From the NCBI GenBank assembly GCA_027603945.1, contig JADIIU010000040.1, positions 43,652 through 107,651 of the forward strand: a DNA stretch of 64,000 bases, given 5' to 3'. The notes beneath the pieces were generated by a model. The model saw only the letters and a program-made list of their open reading frames with translations, ran no database searches and was not told the origin of the DNA. Source of the stretch: Terramyces sp. JEL0728 (Eukaryota > Chytridiomycota > Chytridiomycetes > Rhizophydiales > Terramycetaceae). Position 1 is the stretch's first letter; each line of letters begins with the position of its first letter. This document shows, piece by piece, positions 42,521 through 55,749 of this stretch. The position numbers and the translations under genes are program-made.

Positions 42521-42532
42521 ACAAAGATCGGA

Positions 42533-43397
42533 ATGGGCAAGAAAAAAGGAAAGGATTCAATTCAAGATTTTAAAAAGCAGGAAAAAAGAAAGCAGCAGAA
42601 AAGAGTAATCAGCTATTTACATAGAATAAGGAGGGATCGAGGAAGAACAGGGAGAACGAGATTCTCCTTCGACAAAACAGACAATATTTGCAGGAATTTC
42701 AAGATATTGTGAATGACGGAGGCAACAAGCCATTGCTGATTGCAAAATTGAATCAGATCAACGAGACAAGATTAAAACTGGGACTACCACCAAAAAGTCT
42801 AGAGGAAATGGATTTGAAAAAAAAGACTGAAGCTAAACAGGTTCAAGATGAAAATAGTGATGAAAGCGAAGAAGAAATGGAAAATGAAGATGAGGAACAT
42901 AGTATTTTCTATTAATTGTAGCAGCCGAAGATTTGTCAAATATCGCGATACCACCTGGCACACCTCCAGAGACAGAGGGCCAAATATTCAAGTCACTCAC
43001 CCAATTACCGCTAATTAAATGCAAAACTACAATAATGTCTACTGATATTCCACCACCACCAACAATTAGCAATGTGCATCGAACCGATACTGCAAAACCT
43101 TTGTCAGATTTACCAAAATACATACCACCGGTAGATTTACCAATACCAACATACAGACCGCCAGTTAATCTGCCAGTTCCAACTTATAGACCTGCAGAAA
43201 CAAAGATCGAAGAAGCACTTGACTATGAACTGGCTTATAAGAATATACAACAGTCACTCCATCCTGTTAAACCATCCGGTAAACCAATAAGGCCAGTTGT
43301 GAGAGAAGCAACGATCAGTCAAGGACCGGTGATGCGGGATTTGGTCAAAGAAGCAGCAAAGATTGTTCCCTCAAAGCTAAAGGCAAAACGGCAATAG
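42533..43397 (+). CDS. WBP11-like splicing-associated protein (tentative)
   Basis: A 274-aa low-complexity protein. It has a Lys/Arg-rich N-terminal region (MGKKKGKDSIQDFKKQEKRK), a Glu-rich middle, and Pro-rich repeats: IPPGTPPETEG and the tandem LPIPTYRPPVNLPVPTYRP. The end (AAKIVPSKLKAKRQ) recalls the FVPTALRVRR tail of WBP11, a spliceosome-associated PP1 and WW-domain partner. Two 20-nt introns (42605-42624, 42902-42921) join KR-NKEGSRK and EEH-TAEDLSN. The architecture fits WBP11 but the N-terminal domain is diverged. If right, it acts in the nucleus during splicing. Confidence 0.5.
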
Positions 43398-43451
43398 CGT
43401 ACAGCTAATAGTACTGAATATAGTAATTTTCTTTTCCTTTTCTTGAGCAAA

Positions 43452-44158
43452 ATGAATAAAAACTGGATTACAATCACAGAAGGAAATACTTATCCTTGCA
43501 AGCAATTTGTTATTCCAGGACATTACAAGGAAGATCTGGATAGCGTATTGATCCCTTACGGATTTATTCAAGACAGGTACTCGTTTTTGATGGTAGAGTA
43601 GAAAAATTAGCTCATGATATCGCAAAAGAAGTGAATAATCCGGTAGTCGCTTGCTGTGTTCTAAAAGGAGCTTATGGGTTCTTTTCTAACCTTACCGATC
43701 ATTTAAAGAAGATGATTAACGCCAAGGGAGCTACAAGTACTTGCAATTAATCTAGTCCCACTTAGCGTTGAATTTATCAAAGTCAAGTCGTACGAAAATG
43801 ATACTTCCACTGGTAATGTAAAAATCTCGCTTTCGGAAGAAGAGCTTAAAGGATTCAGAGGCAAAGATTTATTGATTGTCGAGGATATCGTCGATACTGG
43901 TAATTGCCACTAATTGCAGGAGCAACCATGGTCGCATTAATTGAAATGCTATCCAAATACCAGCCATCTTCAATCAAAGTCGCGAGTCTATTGCTGAAGC
44001 GCACCTCAAGGTCGAATAATTACGTACCAGATTATGTTGGATTTTCAATCCCAGATTTATTTGTCGTTGGCTACGGATTGGATTACAATGAAATCTTTAG
44101 AGATTTGCAGCACATTGCAGTCATCAATGAAAATGGTAAAACAAAGTACGCACAATAA
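43452..44158 (+). CDS. Hypoxanthine-guanine phosphoribosyltransferase
   Basis: A 215-aa purine salvage enzyme making IMP and GMP from bases and PRPP. Features: [51 protein letters not shown] and the PRPP loop [14 protein letters not shown], then [22 protein letters not shown] for the base. Introns: 43577-43596 (20 nt), 43737-43755 (19) and 43900-43919 (20). The last splits the PRPP loop itself (DTG-ATM). Length matches human HPRT. Its stop is 12 nt from that of convergent REX1BD. Confidence 0.95.
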
Positions 44159-44170
44159 AAAATAGTTGAA

Positions 44171-44608
44171 TTATTCATTAAAATCATCAGCCAGCATACA
44201 GTGTAATTCCTGTATTTTTTCATTGATTTCAGATTTCAAGTCATCCAGCTCTTCCTTGATTTGATTCAAGTCTCCCAAATAGTCAACGTCTCCAAACACA
44301 GTCTCTGTTTTCATTGATTGAAACTTTACAACTTTTTCCAACTTTGATTTCTCCAGTTGCTGAATATCATTAATCAAATCAAAATTATGCATCTTTTGCA
44401 TCTCTTTAATTTGGTATGAAATTGAACTAAAAGTTTTTGTGCAGATATTCACCAGCTGAATGTATTCTTGTTCTGTCGCTTCCTTGTTGACGAACAGATC
44501 AAATCCTTTGTCAAAGTCGTTGAATGTCGATGTTCGCTGTCCTTGCAAGTCGATAAACACTAGCAGCAGCTCTTTTAGTTCCTGTTTGGATTGTTCAGTT
44601 GAAATCAT
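44171..44608 (-). CDS. REX1-B domain protein (REX1BD family)
   Basis: A 145-aa intronless helical protein. ELLLVFIDLQGQRTSTFNDF, then KGFDLFVNK and FSSISYQIKEMQ, matches the Required-for-excision 1-B domain described from the Chlamydomonas DNA-repair locus REX1 and found in animals. Heptad-like Leu, Ile and Lys spacing suggests a coiled coil over the second half. The biochemical function is unknown. ATG 44608 overlaps an ATG on the opposite strand (44607) that opens a 33-codon frame of no evident meaning. Confidence 0.7.
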   Translation of the reverse strand: MISTEQSKQELKELLLVFIDLQGQRTSTFNDFDKGFDLFVNKEATEQEYIQLVNICTKTFSSISYQIKEMQKMHNFDLINDIQQLEKSKLEKVVKFQSMKTETVFGDVDYLGDLNQIKEELDDLKSEINEKIQELHCMLADDFNE

Positions 44609-44820
44609 GTGCGAAAAATTAGATCAGAAAAATCAAGCAGACAAGGAGTTTGCTTCTCAGTGTTATCAGACCTCCCAGGTTGGAATTGGGCTTTCTATTA
44701 ACGATTGATATTTGTATTAATCAAACAAGTTGTTGGAGATAATGCGAAATATTGGGCAGAATTCAATCATCAATTAGCGGCAAGACTATCAGAGAATCCT
44801 TCAAAAAAGTATCCCAAAAA

Positions 44821-45977
44821 ATGTGTAAAAAAATAGTTTTAATATCAATTTCCATTACAGGAATCGCACTGTCAATATACTATTTATCAAAAAAGAAGCC
44901 GGAGCCTAAAGGAATCGAACAGTTGATTGGAAATACTCTGTTGATTAAAATAAATTCGCTTTCAAGGGAAACTGGATGCACAATATTGGCGAAAGCAGAA
45001 TTCATGAACGTTGGAGGAAGTTCAAAGGATAGAGTTGCATTGGCAGTCATCGAGGACGCTGAAAGAAGCGGACTAATTGCCCCAAATACTGGAAGCACAA
45101 TTTTTGAAGGAACAGTTGGTTCGACTGGGATATCACTGGCATTAATAGCAAGGGCTAAAGGATACAAGTGTCATATAGTTATGCCAGATGATGTTGCAGT
45201 GGAAAAGTCAAATTTACTATTAATGCTCGGTGCAACTGTGGAAAAAGTCAAACCATGTTCAATTGTTGATCCAAACCATTTTGTGAATTTAGCAAGAAAG
45301 AAAGCAGATGAAATGAATTCTGGAAATACTAGTGCGAAAGGATTATTTTGTAATCAATTTGAAAACTTGATTAATTTTGATATTCATTATAAAACCACTG
45401 GGCCAGAAATTTACAAACAGGCTGGGGGAAAGATTGATGCTTTTGTTATGGGTGCTGGTACAGGTATTTGCTGAATAATCCAGGTGGGACAATCGGGGGT
45501 GTATCTGCTTACTTGAAATCCCGGATACCAAATATTAAGGTAGTATTGGCGGATCCACAGGGCAGTGGGCTATACAACAAAATCAAGTACAACCTGATGT
45601 ATACATCCCATGAAGCAGAAGGAACCAGAAAAAGACATCAAATAGATACTATTATTGAAGGGGTAGGGATTAATAGGCTGACTGCCAATTTCTCTAAAGC
45701 ATTAGATTTCATTGATGATGCAATCAAAGTTAGTGATACTGAAGCAGTTGCAATGTCTCGGTTTCTTGTCAATAATGACGGGATATTTGTTGGGAGCTCT
45801 TCCTCTGTAAACTGTGCTGCTGCAGTGAAATTGGCTAGGGAATTGGGTCCAGGACATACAATTGTCACCCTACTATGCGATTCTGGATCGCGACACTTGA
45901 CCAAATTCTGGAGCGATGAATTCTTGAAAAAGAACGGAATTAATCCGATTGCTGAAGGACTTGATTTCATAAAATAA
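44821..45977 (+). CDS. Membrane-anchored cysteine synthase-like PLP enzyme (Mcy1 type)
   Basis: A 378-aa PLP-dependent beta-family enzyme. The signal anchor (KIVLISISITGIALSIYYLS) precedes LIGNTLLIKINSL, the PLP-lysine motif NVGGSSKDRVAL and the substrate loop GTVGSTGIS, then GAGTGGTIGGVSAYLK and GSSSSVNCAAAV. Fungal Mcy1 and Neurospora Cys-17 have this anchored form in the mitochondrial outer membrane. One 20-nt intron (45464-45483) splits GAGTG-GTIGG. ATG 44821 is the first in frame; the frame is open upstream to 44743 but reaches a stop without another ATG, and no short intron linking it to upstream ATGs is evident. The true physiological role of this branch is debated. Confidence 0.88.
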
Positions 45978-46145
45978 ATTATATTTCAAGATGGATTTTG
46001 GCATTTACTACTGTTGCAATCTAAATGAAAGGATATTCACGCACTCATTCACTCCAGAAGATTCAGCGGGTTAGAATTAGTCCCAACCAAGGTTGCCATT
46101 AAGTCCTTCAAAATATTTTCTGGAAACTTTCAGAACAAAAAAAAT

Positions 46146-47557
46146 ATGACTGAACCTGTAGAAAAGAAAGTCAAATTTACAGAACAAGAAATGGAAGTTG
46201 ACCCAAACCAAGGAATTAAAAGAACAGAAACTCTGTTTGAAAATATTGACGGCGAACAAGCGATTACAGAGGTAGAGTCGCTTTGCATGGCATGTGGGGA
46301 AAACGGAACTACAAAACTGCTATTAACCAAAGTACCGCATTTTAGAGAAATCATATTGATGGCATTCGAATGTCCGCACTGTGGACTAAGAAATAACGAA
46401 ATCCAACCAGCTCAAACAATTGCAGAAAAGGGAATCAGGCAAGCAGTAAAGATTTCAGGCCAAAGGGATTTGAACAGACAAGTCGTAAAGTCGGATTCGG
46501 CTACTGTTAGATTTGAAGAATTGGATTTTGAAATTCCTCCAAATTCACAGACCGGAGTGCTTTCTACGTAATTATGGTTAATATTAGCGTGGATGGTATG
46601 ATTGATAGGGCTATTGAAGGACTCAAGCAAGAGCAACAAGCTAGACTGCTTGCTGACTACGAGCTGTACGAAAAGATTGAAGGGATTATCGGAGCTCTCC
46701 AAGAATACTATGACGACAAGACCCACTTTACTTTTACTATTGACGATCCAGCTGGAAATAGCTACATTGAAAACCTGTGTGCACCAAAGGAAGATTTGCA
46801 AATCAAAACTACCATGTACACCAGAACCAAGGAACAAAACTTGCAGTTGGGTATGCAGGAGCAAGAAGAACCATTGAAAGAAGAAGAGTTTGATTTGAAT
46901 GAGCAAGTTCACGTCTTTCATTCTAGCTGCTCCAGGTGTGGGGCACCAAGGTACACATCAATTTACAATAGTGATACAAGAATGCACATGCTTGACATTC
47001 CTCATTTCAAAGAAGTAATTATCATGTCAACCGATTGCGATGCGTGTGGATACAAAAGCAACGAAGTTAAAGCTGGTGGTGCTGTATCAGCAAAAGGAAA
47101 GAAAATCTCTTTGGTGATGACTGAAATGGATGATTTGTCCAGAGATATTCTTAAATCTGAATCTTGTGGATTATTTATTCCTGAAATTGATTTACAATTG
47201 ACTACTGGTACGTTAGGAGGTAGATTTACCACAGTTGAAGGGTTGCTGGCACAAGTATACGACGAATTGGAAGGGAAAGCACGATTCTTGGCCGGCGATT
47301 CCGCCGAATCAGAATCCAAAGCCAAATTCAAAGATTTCTTGGACCGTCTGCAAAAAGTACTGTTTGGCTAACATCAGGTTTTAAAAGGAGAAATGCTTCC
47401 TGTAACTTTAGTTCTATACGACCCATTAGCCAATTCTCATTTACAAAACCCATATGCACCTGATCCAGATCCAAATATGACTATCGAAGAATTCGAAAGA
47501 ACATTTGAGGAAAATGAAAACTACGGATTAAACGACATGAAAGTGGAAAACTATTAA
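46146..47557 (+). CDS. ZPR1: ZPR1 zinc-finger protein (eEF1A chaperone)
   Basis: A 456-aa protein with two copies of the ZPR1 module, each a C4 finger followed by an A/B domain. Finger 1 is CMACGENG..CPHCGLRNNEI, finger 2 CSRCGAPR..CDACGYKSNEV. Both modules end with a TVEGLL or TVDGMI stretch. ZPR1 assists folding of eEF1A and is needed for growth. Introns: 46568-46587 (20 nt), joining GVLST-VDGMIDRA, and 47357-47377 (21 nt), joining DRLQK-VLKGEMLPV. The second is needed to include the conserved tail DPDPNMTIEEFERTFEENE, which would otherwise be lost behind a stop at 47369. Confidence 0.95.
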
Positions 47558-47685
47558 TAAAGCAATTTCATTAATTTCCGACCAGCTCCAGGATGTTCCG
47601 AGGCAGTTATGCCATGCAGTGATTCTACCAGCACAATTTTCATTTTTCAGTTTCGCCTGATTTTTTCTTTTTGAATTAGAACCCA

Positions 47686-48162
47686 ATGAGACTATTCCGG
47701 AGTATATTTAAAGCAAAGCCAAGACAATTTCACTCGTCACTCAGTAAGTACAATTAATCTAGCCGCATTACATAAACCGTTCGAAAAACCCACTGATGCT
47801 GAAAAGCTGTCTGTCACATTCATTACACCTCAGCAAGAAAAAATAACTGTATATGCTAAACCAAATACCAATCTTTTGGATATCGCACATGGAAATAATA
47901 TCGATTTGGAAGGTGCATGCGAGGGTTCACTAGCTTGTTCTACATGCCACTTGATAATTGAACCAAAATTTTATTCAAAATTGGAGGAACCTTCGGATGA
48001 GGAAAATGATATGCTGGATTTGGCATTTGGATTGACCGAAACGTATTTTTGGATTAATCTAGTTCTCGTTTAGGATGCCAAGTAACGTTGACAAAGGAAT
48101 TGGATGGAATGACGGTTACAATGCCGAAAGCTACGCGAAATATGCAATTAAAGGACAATTAA
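47686..48162 (+). CDS. Mitochondrial [2Fe-2S] ferredoxin (adrenodoxin/Yah1 type)
   Basis: A 145-aa ferredoxin for Fe-S cluster assembly and haem or steroid redox steps. A basic leader ([18 protein letters not shown]) targets the matrix. The cluster cysteines are in [16 protein letters not shown] and the late RLGCQVTL, as in adrenodoxin; [26 protein letters not shown] is conserved but written here only in parts. Introns: 47744-47762 (19 nt) after the presequence and 48043-48062 (20 nt) splitting LTET-SRLGCQ. Its stop is 4 nt from the stop of EF-Ts. Confidence 0.95.
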
Positions 48163-48166
48163 AATA

Positions 48167-49129
48167 TTAATTCTTTATTTGGGCCATTACCTCGTCGGCA
48201 AAGTTTTCGACTTTCTTTTCCAATCCTTCGCCGCATTCATATCTCTTGATGTCAACGATACTGAGGCCGGTTTTCGCAGACTCTGATTGCTTTTGGAGTG
48301 CCTCTAAAACTGTTCCGCCTCCAAATAAGTAAGGTTGGCTGAGCAGAACTGCTTCTTCTGGTACACCATCAGCTGGAGCAATCGACTGTGGAGCAAACCC
48401 AGATACATGCTGTGCAATCTTTTTAGCGAATCCAGCCAATTCTTTACGTTGATCAAACGATAGTTTATCAGATGATTGCAAGCAAACTAAACTTCCCAAT
48501 CTCCCTAATCCCGAGGGCAATCCGGCAGATGTGTGTGCATAACCCCCAAAAATTAATGGTTCAAGGCCAACTTGATGTCCAATCAAACCTCTCCGCAACT
48601 TGATGTTTTCTCCAAGTTTACCAATGACTTGAGTACATGCTTCTTGAATTGACTTCTGTTCCTCTTCCGCCTTTAAACTTTCATCCGAATCAACGATATT
48701 TCTAGTAGATAATGATTCAATATTAATAGGCGAAATAACATCTCCCCCAGTTCCAGTTTCGTATAATACCGCTGTGCTTGCGATACGAGAAACCAAATCC
48801 ACAAATGCTGGTGATTTTGCTACGAAATCAGTCTCACAATTTAGCTCCACTAACGATGCATTAATTCCAATTTCATGGACGCTGATCCCAATTAGTCCTT
48901 CAGCTGCAACTCTGGTGCTTAGCTTTTCTTGTTTTTTTGCTGCACTAGCTAATTGGTCATTCTTTACCCATTCTATTGCTGCATCGAAATCATTATTTGT
49001 GTTGGTCAATGCATCCTTGGCCTTGCTGATAGAGCATTCCATTTCTTTTCTTAATTTACCAACCAATCCAACATTTAATTTGAACGGGGCATTAGAATAT
49101 AATCGAGTGTAATTCCTGATGGCGACCAT
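48167..49129 (-). CDS. Mitochondrial translation elongation factor EF-Ts
   Basis: A 320-aa nucleotide-exchange factor for mitochondrial EF-Tu. After the leader MVAIRNYTRLYSNAP comes an N-terminal UBA-like domain (LVGKLRKEMECSISKAKDAL), then VELNCETDFVAKSPAFVDL, the core motif, and a second dimerisation subdomain with HVSGFAPQSI. It is intronless, one of few such genes here. ATG 49129 is chosen; there is no upstream in-frame ATG. Its 3' end abuts ferredoxin so closely that the two transcripts must overlap as antisense pairs. Confidence 0.92.
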   Translation of the reverse strand: MVAIRNYTRLYSNAPFKLNVGLVGKLRKEMECSISKAKDALTNTNNDFDAAIEWVKNDQLASAAKKQEKLSTRVAAEGLIGISVHEIGINASLVELNCETDFVAKSPAFVDLVSRIASTAVLYETGTGGDVISPINIESLSTRNIVDSDESLKAEEEQKSIQEACTQVIGKLGENIKLRRGLIGHQVGLEPLIFGGYAHTSAGLPSGLGRLGSLVCLQSSDKLSFDQRKELAGFAKKIAQHVSGFAPQSIAPADGVPEEAVLLSQPYLFGGGTVLEALQKQSESAKTGLSIVDIKRYECGEGLEKKVENFADEVMAQIKN

Positions 49130-49447
49130 CACAGCAAAAAAATTCTTGCCTTAAAACTTGGACTGTGAGAGTGAGTTGGCAGATTTCCAAAGTCTGATTG
49201 GAAGGAGGAAAGAGCAATTTAAAGTCGGGTGGATTGATGTTGGCATCTATTAGTCGTAAAGAAAGGCTCTATCTCTAGATCCTCCTGTGAAATCGAAAGA
49301 CCCAAGTCAAACAATAACTAAAGCTATTGGATACTCGTGCCGATTCCAGTATCCGCATTTCATATTTCTTGGTCGACTATTTCTCCACTGAGACTTGAAA
49401 CCAGAAAAGTCACGACAAGCGCTTTGAATTTTTGCTCCAAAATAAGC
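49130..49447. other. Divergent gap between EF-Ts and EFR3
   Basis: This 318-bp stretch separates the divergent start codons. The plus-strand frame of EFR3 is open back to 49337 but has no ATG before 49448. I see no repeat, RNA gene or known motif in it. Confidence 0.4.
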
Positions 49448-52189
49448 ATGGGGTGTGCGTTTTGCAATTGCCATAACCATTCCTCCCTAATTAACAATGT
49501 ATATCCAAGCGGACCAGGAGAAGAAGGACCAAAGAGCTCCGCTCTTTCCCTTCTCATATTCTATTCAACCTCAAAACCGCAAAAATTGCCAAAAATTGGA
49601 GCCTATTTAGAAAGCAGAGTGGAGCAGGATTTAAGAAGAGGAAGATTTGGGTATCGTTCAATGTTTAATCATAGACACGTTAAAATCAGCCTTCACATTA
49701 TCAATTCCATCCTAAAGTATTTCTCAATTTACCATAGCGAATGCCAGCAGCATTCTTCATTGATATCAAAGAGCATCCTCAGAATCGTCCTTGCCATTCT
49801 CAACTGCCCTGATGCTGATTTAGTATTGTTGGCCACAAACACAGTATTTATTTTTTGATGCCAGTTTATATTGTTTTCAAGCGTCAGGACTAATGAAGAG
49901 AATATCGACCCAGAGTTCAATATCCTGCATAATCAGCTAATTAAAAAGTTTTGTGCGGAGGCTACACGCGAAACTGCCATCAGCGTTGAAAAGAACAAGT
50001 ACTTTTTAACTTAATTCAAGGTCGCGCCTATCAGGATTGAAAGCATTGGAGGCATTGTGCGACACCAGCTACTTTAATGAATTGTCGCATATTGAATCGT
50101 CAATGGATAATGTGTTTACCGCCATATTCACGAATCTTGATCTAAACACAAAGAGGGATTCCGGACTTAGGTATATTCTCGTTTATTCAGTAATCACTTT
50201 CCAAAGATGGGCGAATTAAAACCAAATCCGTTAGACAAAAGACAATCCATTACAGATCAATTGATTACAGACGATGAATTGAAACAAACTGCAGAAAGAT
50301 GTTTGATCAGCATATTTAAGAAATCAAATGCCACTACAATCAAACCATTGATTACCTGCACGTTCAAGTAATTTTCACTAATGTAGAAATTTGGATCAGC
50401 TCAAGTACTGGGAGAATTCATTGTATGTACAAAGATTAGTCCAAATGGTAGCGCATAACTGCGAAGTAGTTGTTTTTTGATATAGACCCAATATCACTAT
50501 GCGATTGTATCCCAATTATTAGACCGACTTGAAAATGAAGGAAATGTAATGATCAAATCTACCATTGTGAATGTTTTAGGAACATTGTTTTCGGACGGGT
50601 TCTTGGGAGGATTGACCATACCGGAACTATTGGATACTTTAATCAAGCACATGCAGGGAGTCACACTACAGCAAAAGACAGACCTGTCTGGAAGGAGACT
50701 ATTCCAAACTGGAATTGTCAGTACAATTGGCAATCTTTCCCAGAATATTGCGTATCCAAATCAAGCGAATGAAATGGTGTCTTTCTTGGTAAATAGGATG
50801 CAAAGAGACCACTCATACGGTTCGTTTTCCCCTACTGACAACGAGCTAGTCTTGTGCTTGCTTGAATGTATCGGAGCAGTAATGGAAAAGTACGGAAATA
50901 CCAATTCATCCCAAAAACGCTCGTCGGTGCTACCAACAACACTCTCTTACCATATTTTCACAGCGATTGTGCCTTTCCTGGAATCAAAGAGCTCAGAAGT
51001 GAGACTAGTCTTGTACAGTATTTTCTTGCGGGCAGTGCAATACGTGAGACTTGTATCAAAAACTGACCAGTACAGAAACGAATTTTTGGAAATGATACGA
51101 AGGAATATTTACATTCTTGCACTGTCGCCAAACAATACTCCAGTTGACTTTGTAATCTTTGGTAACCTGCTAAACGCAATGACTGCGGTAGATTTCAATG
51201 CTACTTTTGGGAAATCATCAAGTCTGTTATTCAATATTCAGGTAAACATTGCTAATCGTAGCAAAAAATGGCAGAAGCTGGTATTTCTCTATCGCAGCGT
51301 CGTGCCCTAGCTAGCATCACTGTCGAACTGTTATTGTCATTCGCCGACCTCAGTTCCAACACTGGCTTGACAACATATATGACCAACATTAAAAATTTAA
51401 GATTAGAAAAACAACAATGGTCTCCCGGAATTGAACTCAGCGAAAAGGCAATCCCTGCATTGAAAGACCGCCAATTTGATGATACTGAAGTCACCAGCAA
51501 ACCATTAAATTCTCCTGATGATTTGAATATCCAGGAAATTAAAGATTTGATAAAAGCTCAAGCTGAAAAAGACGCACCGGAAACTTTAGCAGATATGATA
51601 AAAGAATGGGATACAGAATACGATCCAAGTACGCATATGCTAATAGTAGATGTTGGTTCAAGTGGCGAGATTCTTGCTTCTTCCTTTGAAATGAATGCAG
51701 AATCACCTCCTCCAGTTTCTGTGGTAGTAAAGGTTACCAGAGTGAAATCGATCAAGAAGCAATCTAACCTTCCACACAAAAGATCGGCATCAGCAATCTC
51801 TTCAGTATTTTTAATTAACCATAGCGGTCCGAAAAGCCGACTGCAGTAGTCAGTGTTGCTGATTTCAACAAAGACGCTCTGGGTGTAGCCACAGATGCCA
51901 AAGCAGTAGCTCCGCAACTAGAGTCTCCTAAAGTAAACGACTTGCTTAAATCTATCACCGCGGCATTTGGGTAATTATCTATTAACCAAGATCCCGTCCT
52001 GCTAGTGCACCTGCAAAAGACGCTGAAAATGGCGACCATGAGCTAGAATGGCTAAAAACAAGATCTAGAGCTGTTAGTACGCAAAACAACCAAAGTAAAG
52101 CTCATAGGGCTAAATCTCCAACTGGACTGGTCCAGCTAGGGAAAATTAGAGAGCCTACCATCTTTGATCTGAAAGATGAAGATAACTAA
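49448..52189 (+). CDS. EFR3: EFR3, plasma-membrane scaffold of PI4-kinase
   Basis: An 859-aa HEAT-type helical protein that recruits Stt4/PI4KA to the plasma membrane. The N-terminus MGCAFCNCHNHSSLINNVYP carries the cysteine cluster palmitoylated in animals. PKSSALSLLIFYSTSKPQKL and KIGAYLESRVEQDLRRGRF are conserved. The tail ends in Pro/Ser-rich sequence and LVQLGKIREPTIFDLKDEDN. Eight introns: 49844-49864, 49999-50020, 50171-50190, 50368-50386, 50466-50485, 51242-51261, 51805-51824 and 51971-51990 (19-22 nt). Five of them fall within one 640-bp stretch, making exons shorter than 200 nt. All are of the GT-AG type. Confidence 0.9.
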
Positions 52190-52232
52190 CTTTTGCAATT
52201 AAATAAATAGACAATTAGCTGAATCCTCTTTA

Positions 52233-52540
52233 TTAATGTAATTCCTCCAACGCTGCATCTTCCAACCCCGAATCTTTAAGTGCTTTTCTATTGGCTAATT
52301 TTCTCATTCTTCGACGATAGCTACATTAGCAGTAATTTACTCATCGTACTGACACTTTTGCCAAGTCAATCGTTCTAATTCACATTTCCATGGTTTGTAA
52401 AAATTTTCATGTCTACATTTGTTGAGCTCTGGTAATAAATGAGCGCAATAATCTCTCCAGGCTAATGGAATTTGGGTTTTGTTCAGCTCTTCTTGGGTGA
52501 TATACATTTTTGGAGGTTGCGAATCGTCGTGATTGGTCAT
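52233..52540 (-). CDS. Complex I subunit NDUFB7 (B18)
   Basis: A 95-aa intermembrane-space subunit of NADH dehydrogenase with a twin CX9C (CHCH) fold: YCAHLLPELNKCR and WKCELERLTWQKCQ, ten residues apart in each pair. The block IPLAWRDYCAH matches B18. One 20-nt intron (52321-52340) adds the C-terminal helix DYRRRMRKLANRKALKDSG. A working complex I argues for aerobic mitochondria, against a reduced parasite. It shares a 35-nt head-to-head gap with OPA3. Confidence 0.93.
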
Positions 52541-52575
52541 TTTTTTTGTAAAGCTGAAATTCTGAAATTCATCTT

Positions 52576-53101
52576 ATGTCAGCTTCAATTAAATTGGGAT
52601 CTTTGTTGGTAAAAACACTTTCCAAACCGCTTGCAACCTCACTGAAGCGGAAGGTGATTTGAATTAATACAGGCGCAATCCAGTCCAAAATTCGAATCCT
52701 TTTGTATCAATTTAGCCCAAGCTTATAATAGAGTGGATCTGAATTTAAAGATGTCTATCTTTGATTATAAAACAGAGCCAATTAAACCCCTTTCTGAAGC
52801 AAAAGCGGTTGAATTGGGTGCCAACTTTCTTTCTGAAATAATCATTTTTGGAGTGGGAGTGCTGACGATATTGGGAGAAACTTGGAGGTCCAGTAGAAGT
52901 AAGAGCAACCAGAGACACGAGATGGAAAAGGATATTCTGGCGTTAGAAGGAATGGTACTTGAATTGAAATCCACAGTTGCACAGAAATCCAATGAATTGG
53001 AAGTGGTGGGTCAAACAGTCGCCATTCAAGCAAATGACATTGAAAATCTAAAGAAGTTTATTGGAAATATACAGAATCAGGAACAGTCTAATAAAAATTG
53101 A
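52576..53101 (+). CDS. OPA3-like mitochondrial protein
   Basis: A 168-aa protein of the OPA3 family in the mitochondrial outer or inner membrane. MSASIKLGSLLVKTLSKPLA matches the KL..L..K..SKPLA start; LNLKMSIFDYKTEPIKPL and AVELGANFLSEIIIFGVGV follow the human order, then ETWRSS and a coiled-coil tail. One 19-nt intron (52654-52672) joins LKRK-AQSSPKFE. Function is linked to mitochondrial shape and lipid handling, not biochemically defined. Confidence 0.9.
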
Positions 53102-53358
53102 TGTATTTACAAGCTGAAATTGTGATTTCGAGCCAACCAAACAATGGTGATTGATTCTACAAGATAATTGCTTGTTTCAATTGCGGTAGCGCAATCACAA
53201 CACTGCCGGTCCTGGGCTAGGCAAGCTTGCAAACCGATTGAATATCTACTCATTCAGCTGGATAAATATCCACCACAGCAGATGAAATTGCTCAGAGTTG
53301 AAACATAGTTACCAGAGGGCACTATCGTAATTCACAATTATTTAGAGTGTTTGTATTA

Positions 53359-55554
<2,196 letters not shown>

Positions 55555-55587
55555 TTGGATTGTTTAGATCAGGAAAAATATCCAGAT

Positions 55588-55593
55588 CACGTG
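55588..55593. promoter_or_regulatory. CACGTG E-box upstream of HELLS
   Basis: CACGTG lies 33 nt before the HELLS start codon, inside the 195-bp divergent promoter shared with the RAD51D-like gene. The palindrome is a common bHLH site in fungi. A second copy is at 16487-16492. Functional use is inferred only. Confidence 0.3.
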
Positions 55594-55749
55594 CGATATA
55601 TCTGTTTTCATTGATGCAGCTTTGGGGAATACTAATCAGTGGTGATTCTCAGTACTATTAACAGCAGTTGTATTTCTCGTGTATTTCAGATAAGCTAATT
55701 CACATTAACTCTAATGTAAAATCTTGAGCCATTTTCACTGAATCTTCAA

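Larger units (their letters stand above)
42111..42532. other. Divergent promoter region with a two-step inverted repeat
   Basis: This 422-bp gap lies between the starts of the PDE and the WBP11-like gene. It holds an inverted repeat at 42346-42392: TTCCAAT pairs with ATTGGAA outside, and AGATTTCC pairs with GGAAATCT inside with a 5-nt loop. It also holds the palindrome TGAAAAATTTTCA at 42508-42520. No coding sequence or RNA gene is seen. Confidence 0.45.

Noticed and set aside
44607..44708. 33-codon plus-strand ORF upstream of MCY1
   Set aside because: No standard-size intron connects it to the MCY1 frame and it overlaps the REX1BD start; treated as upstream noise.
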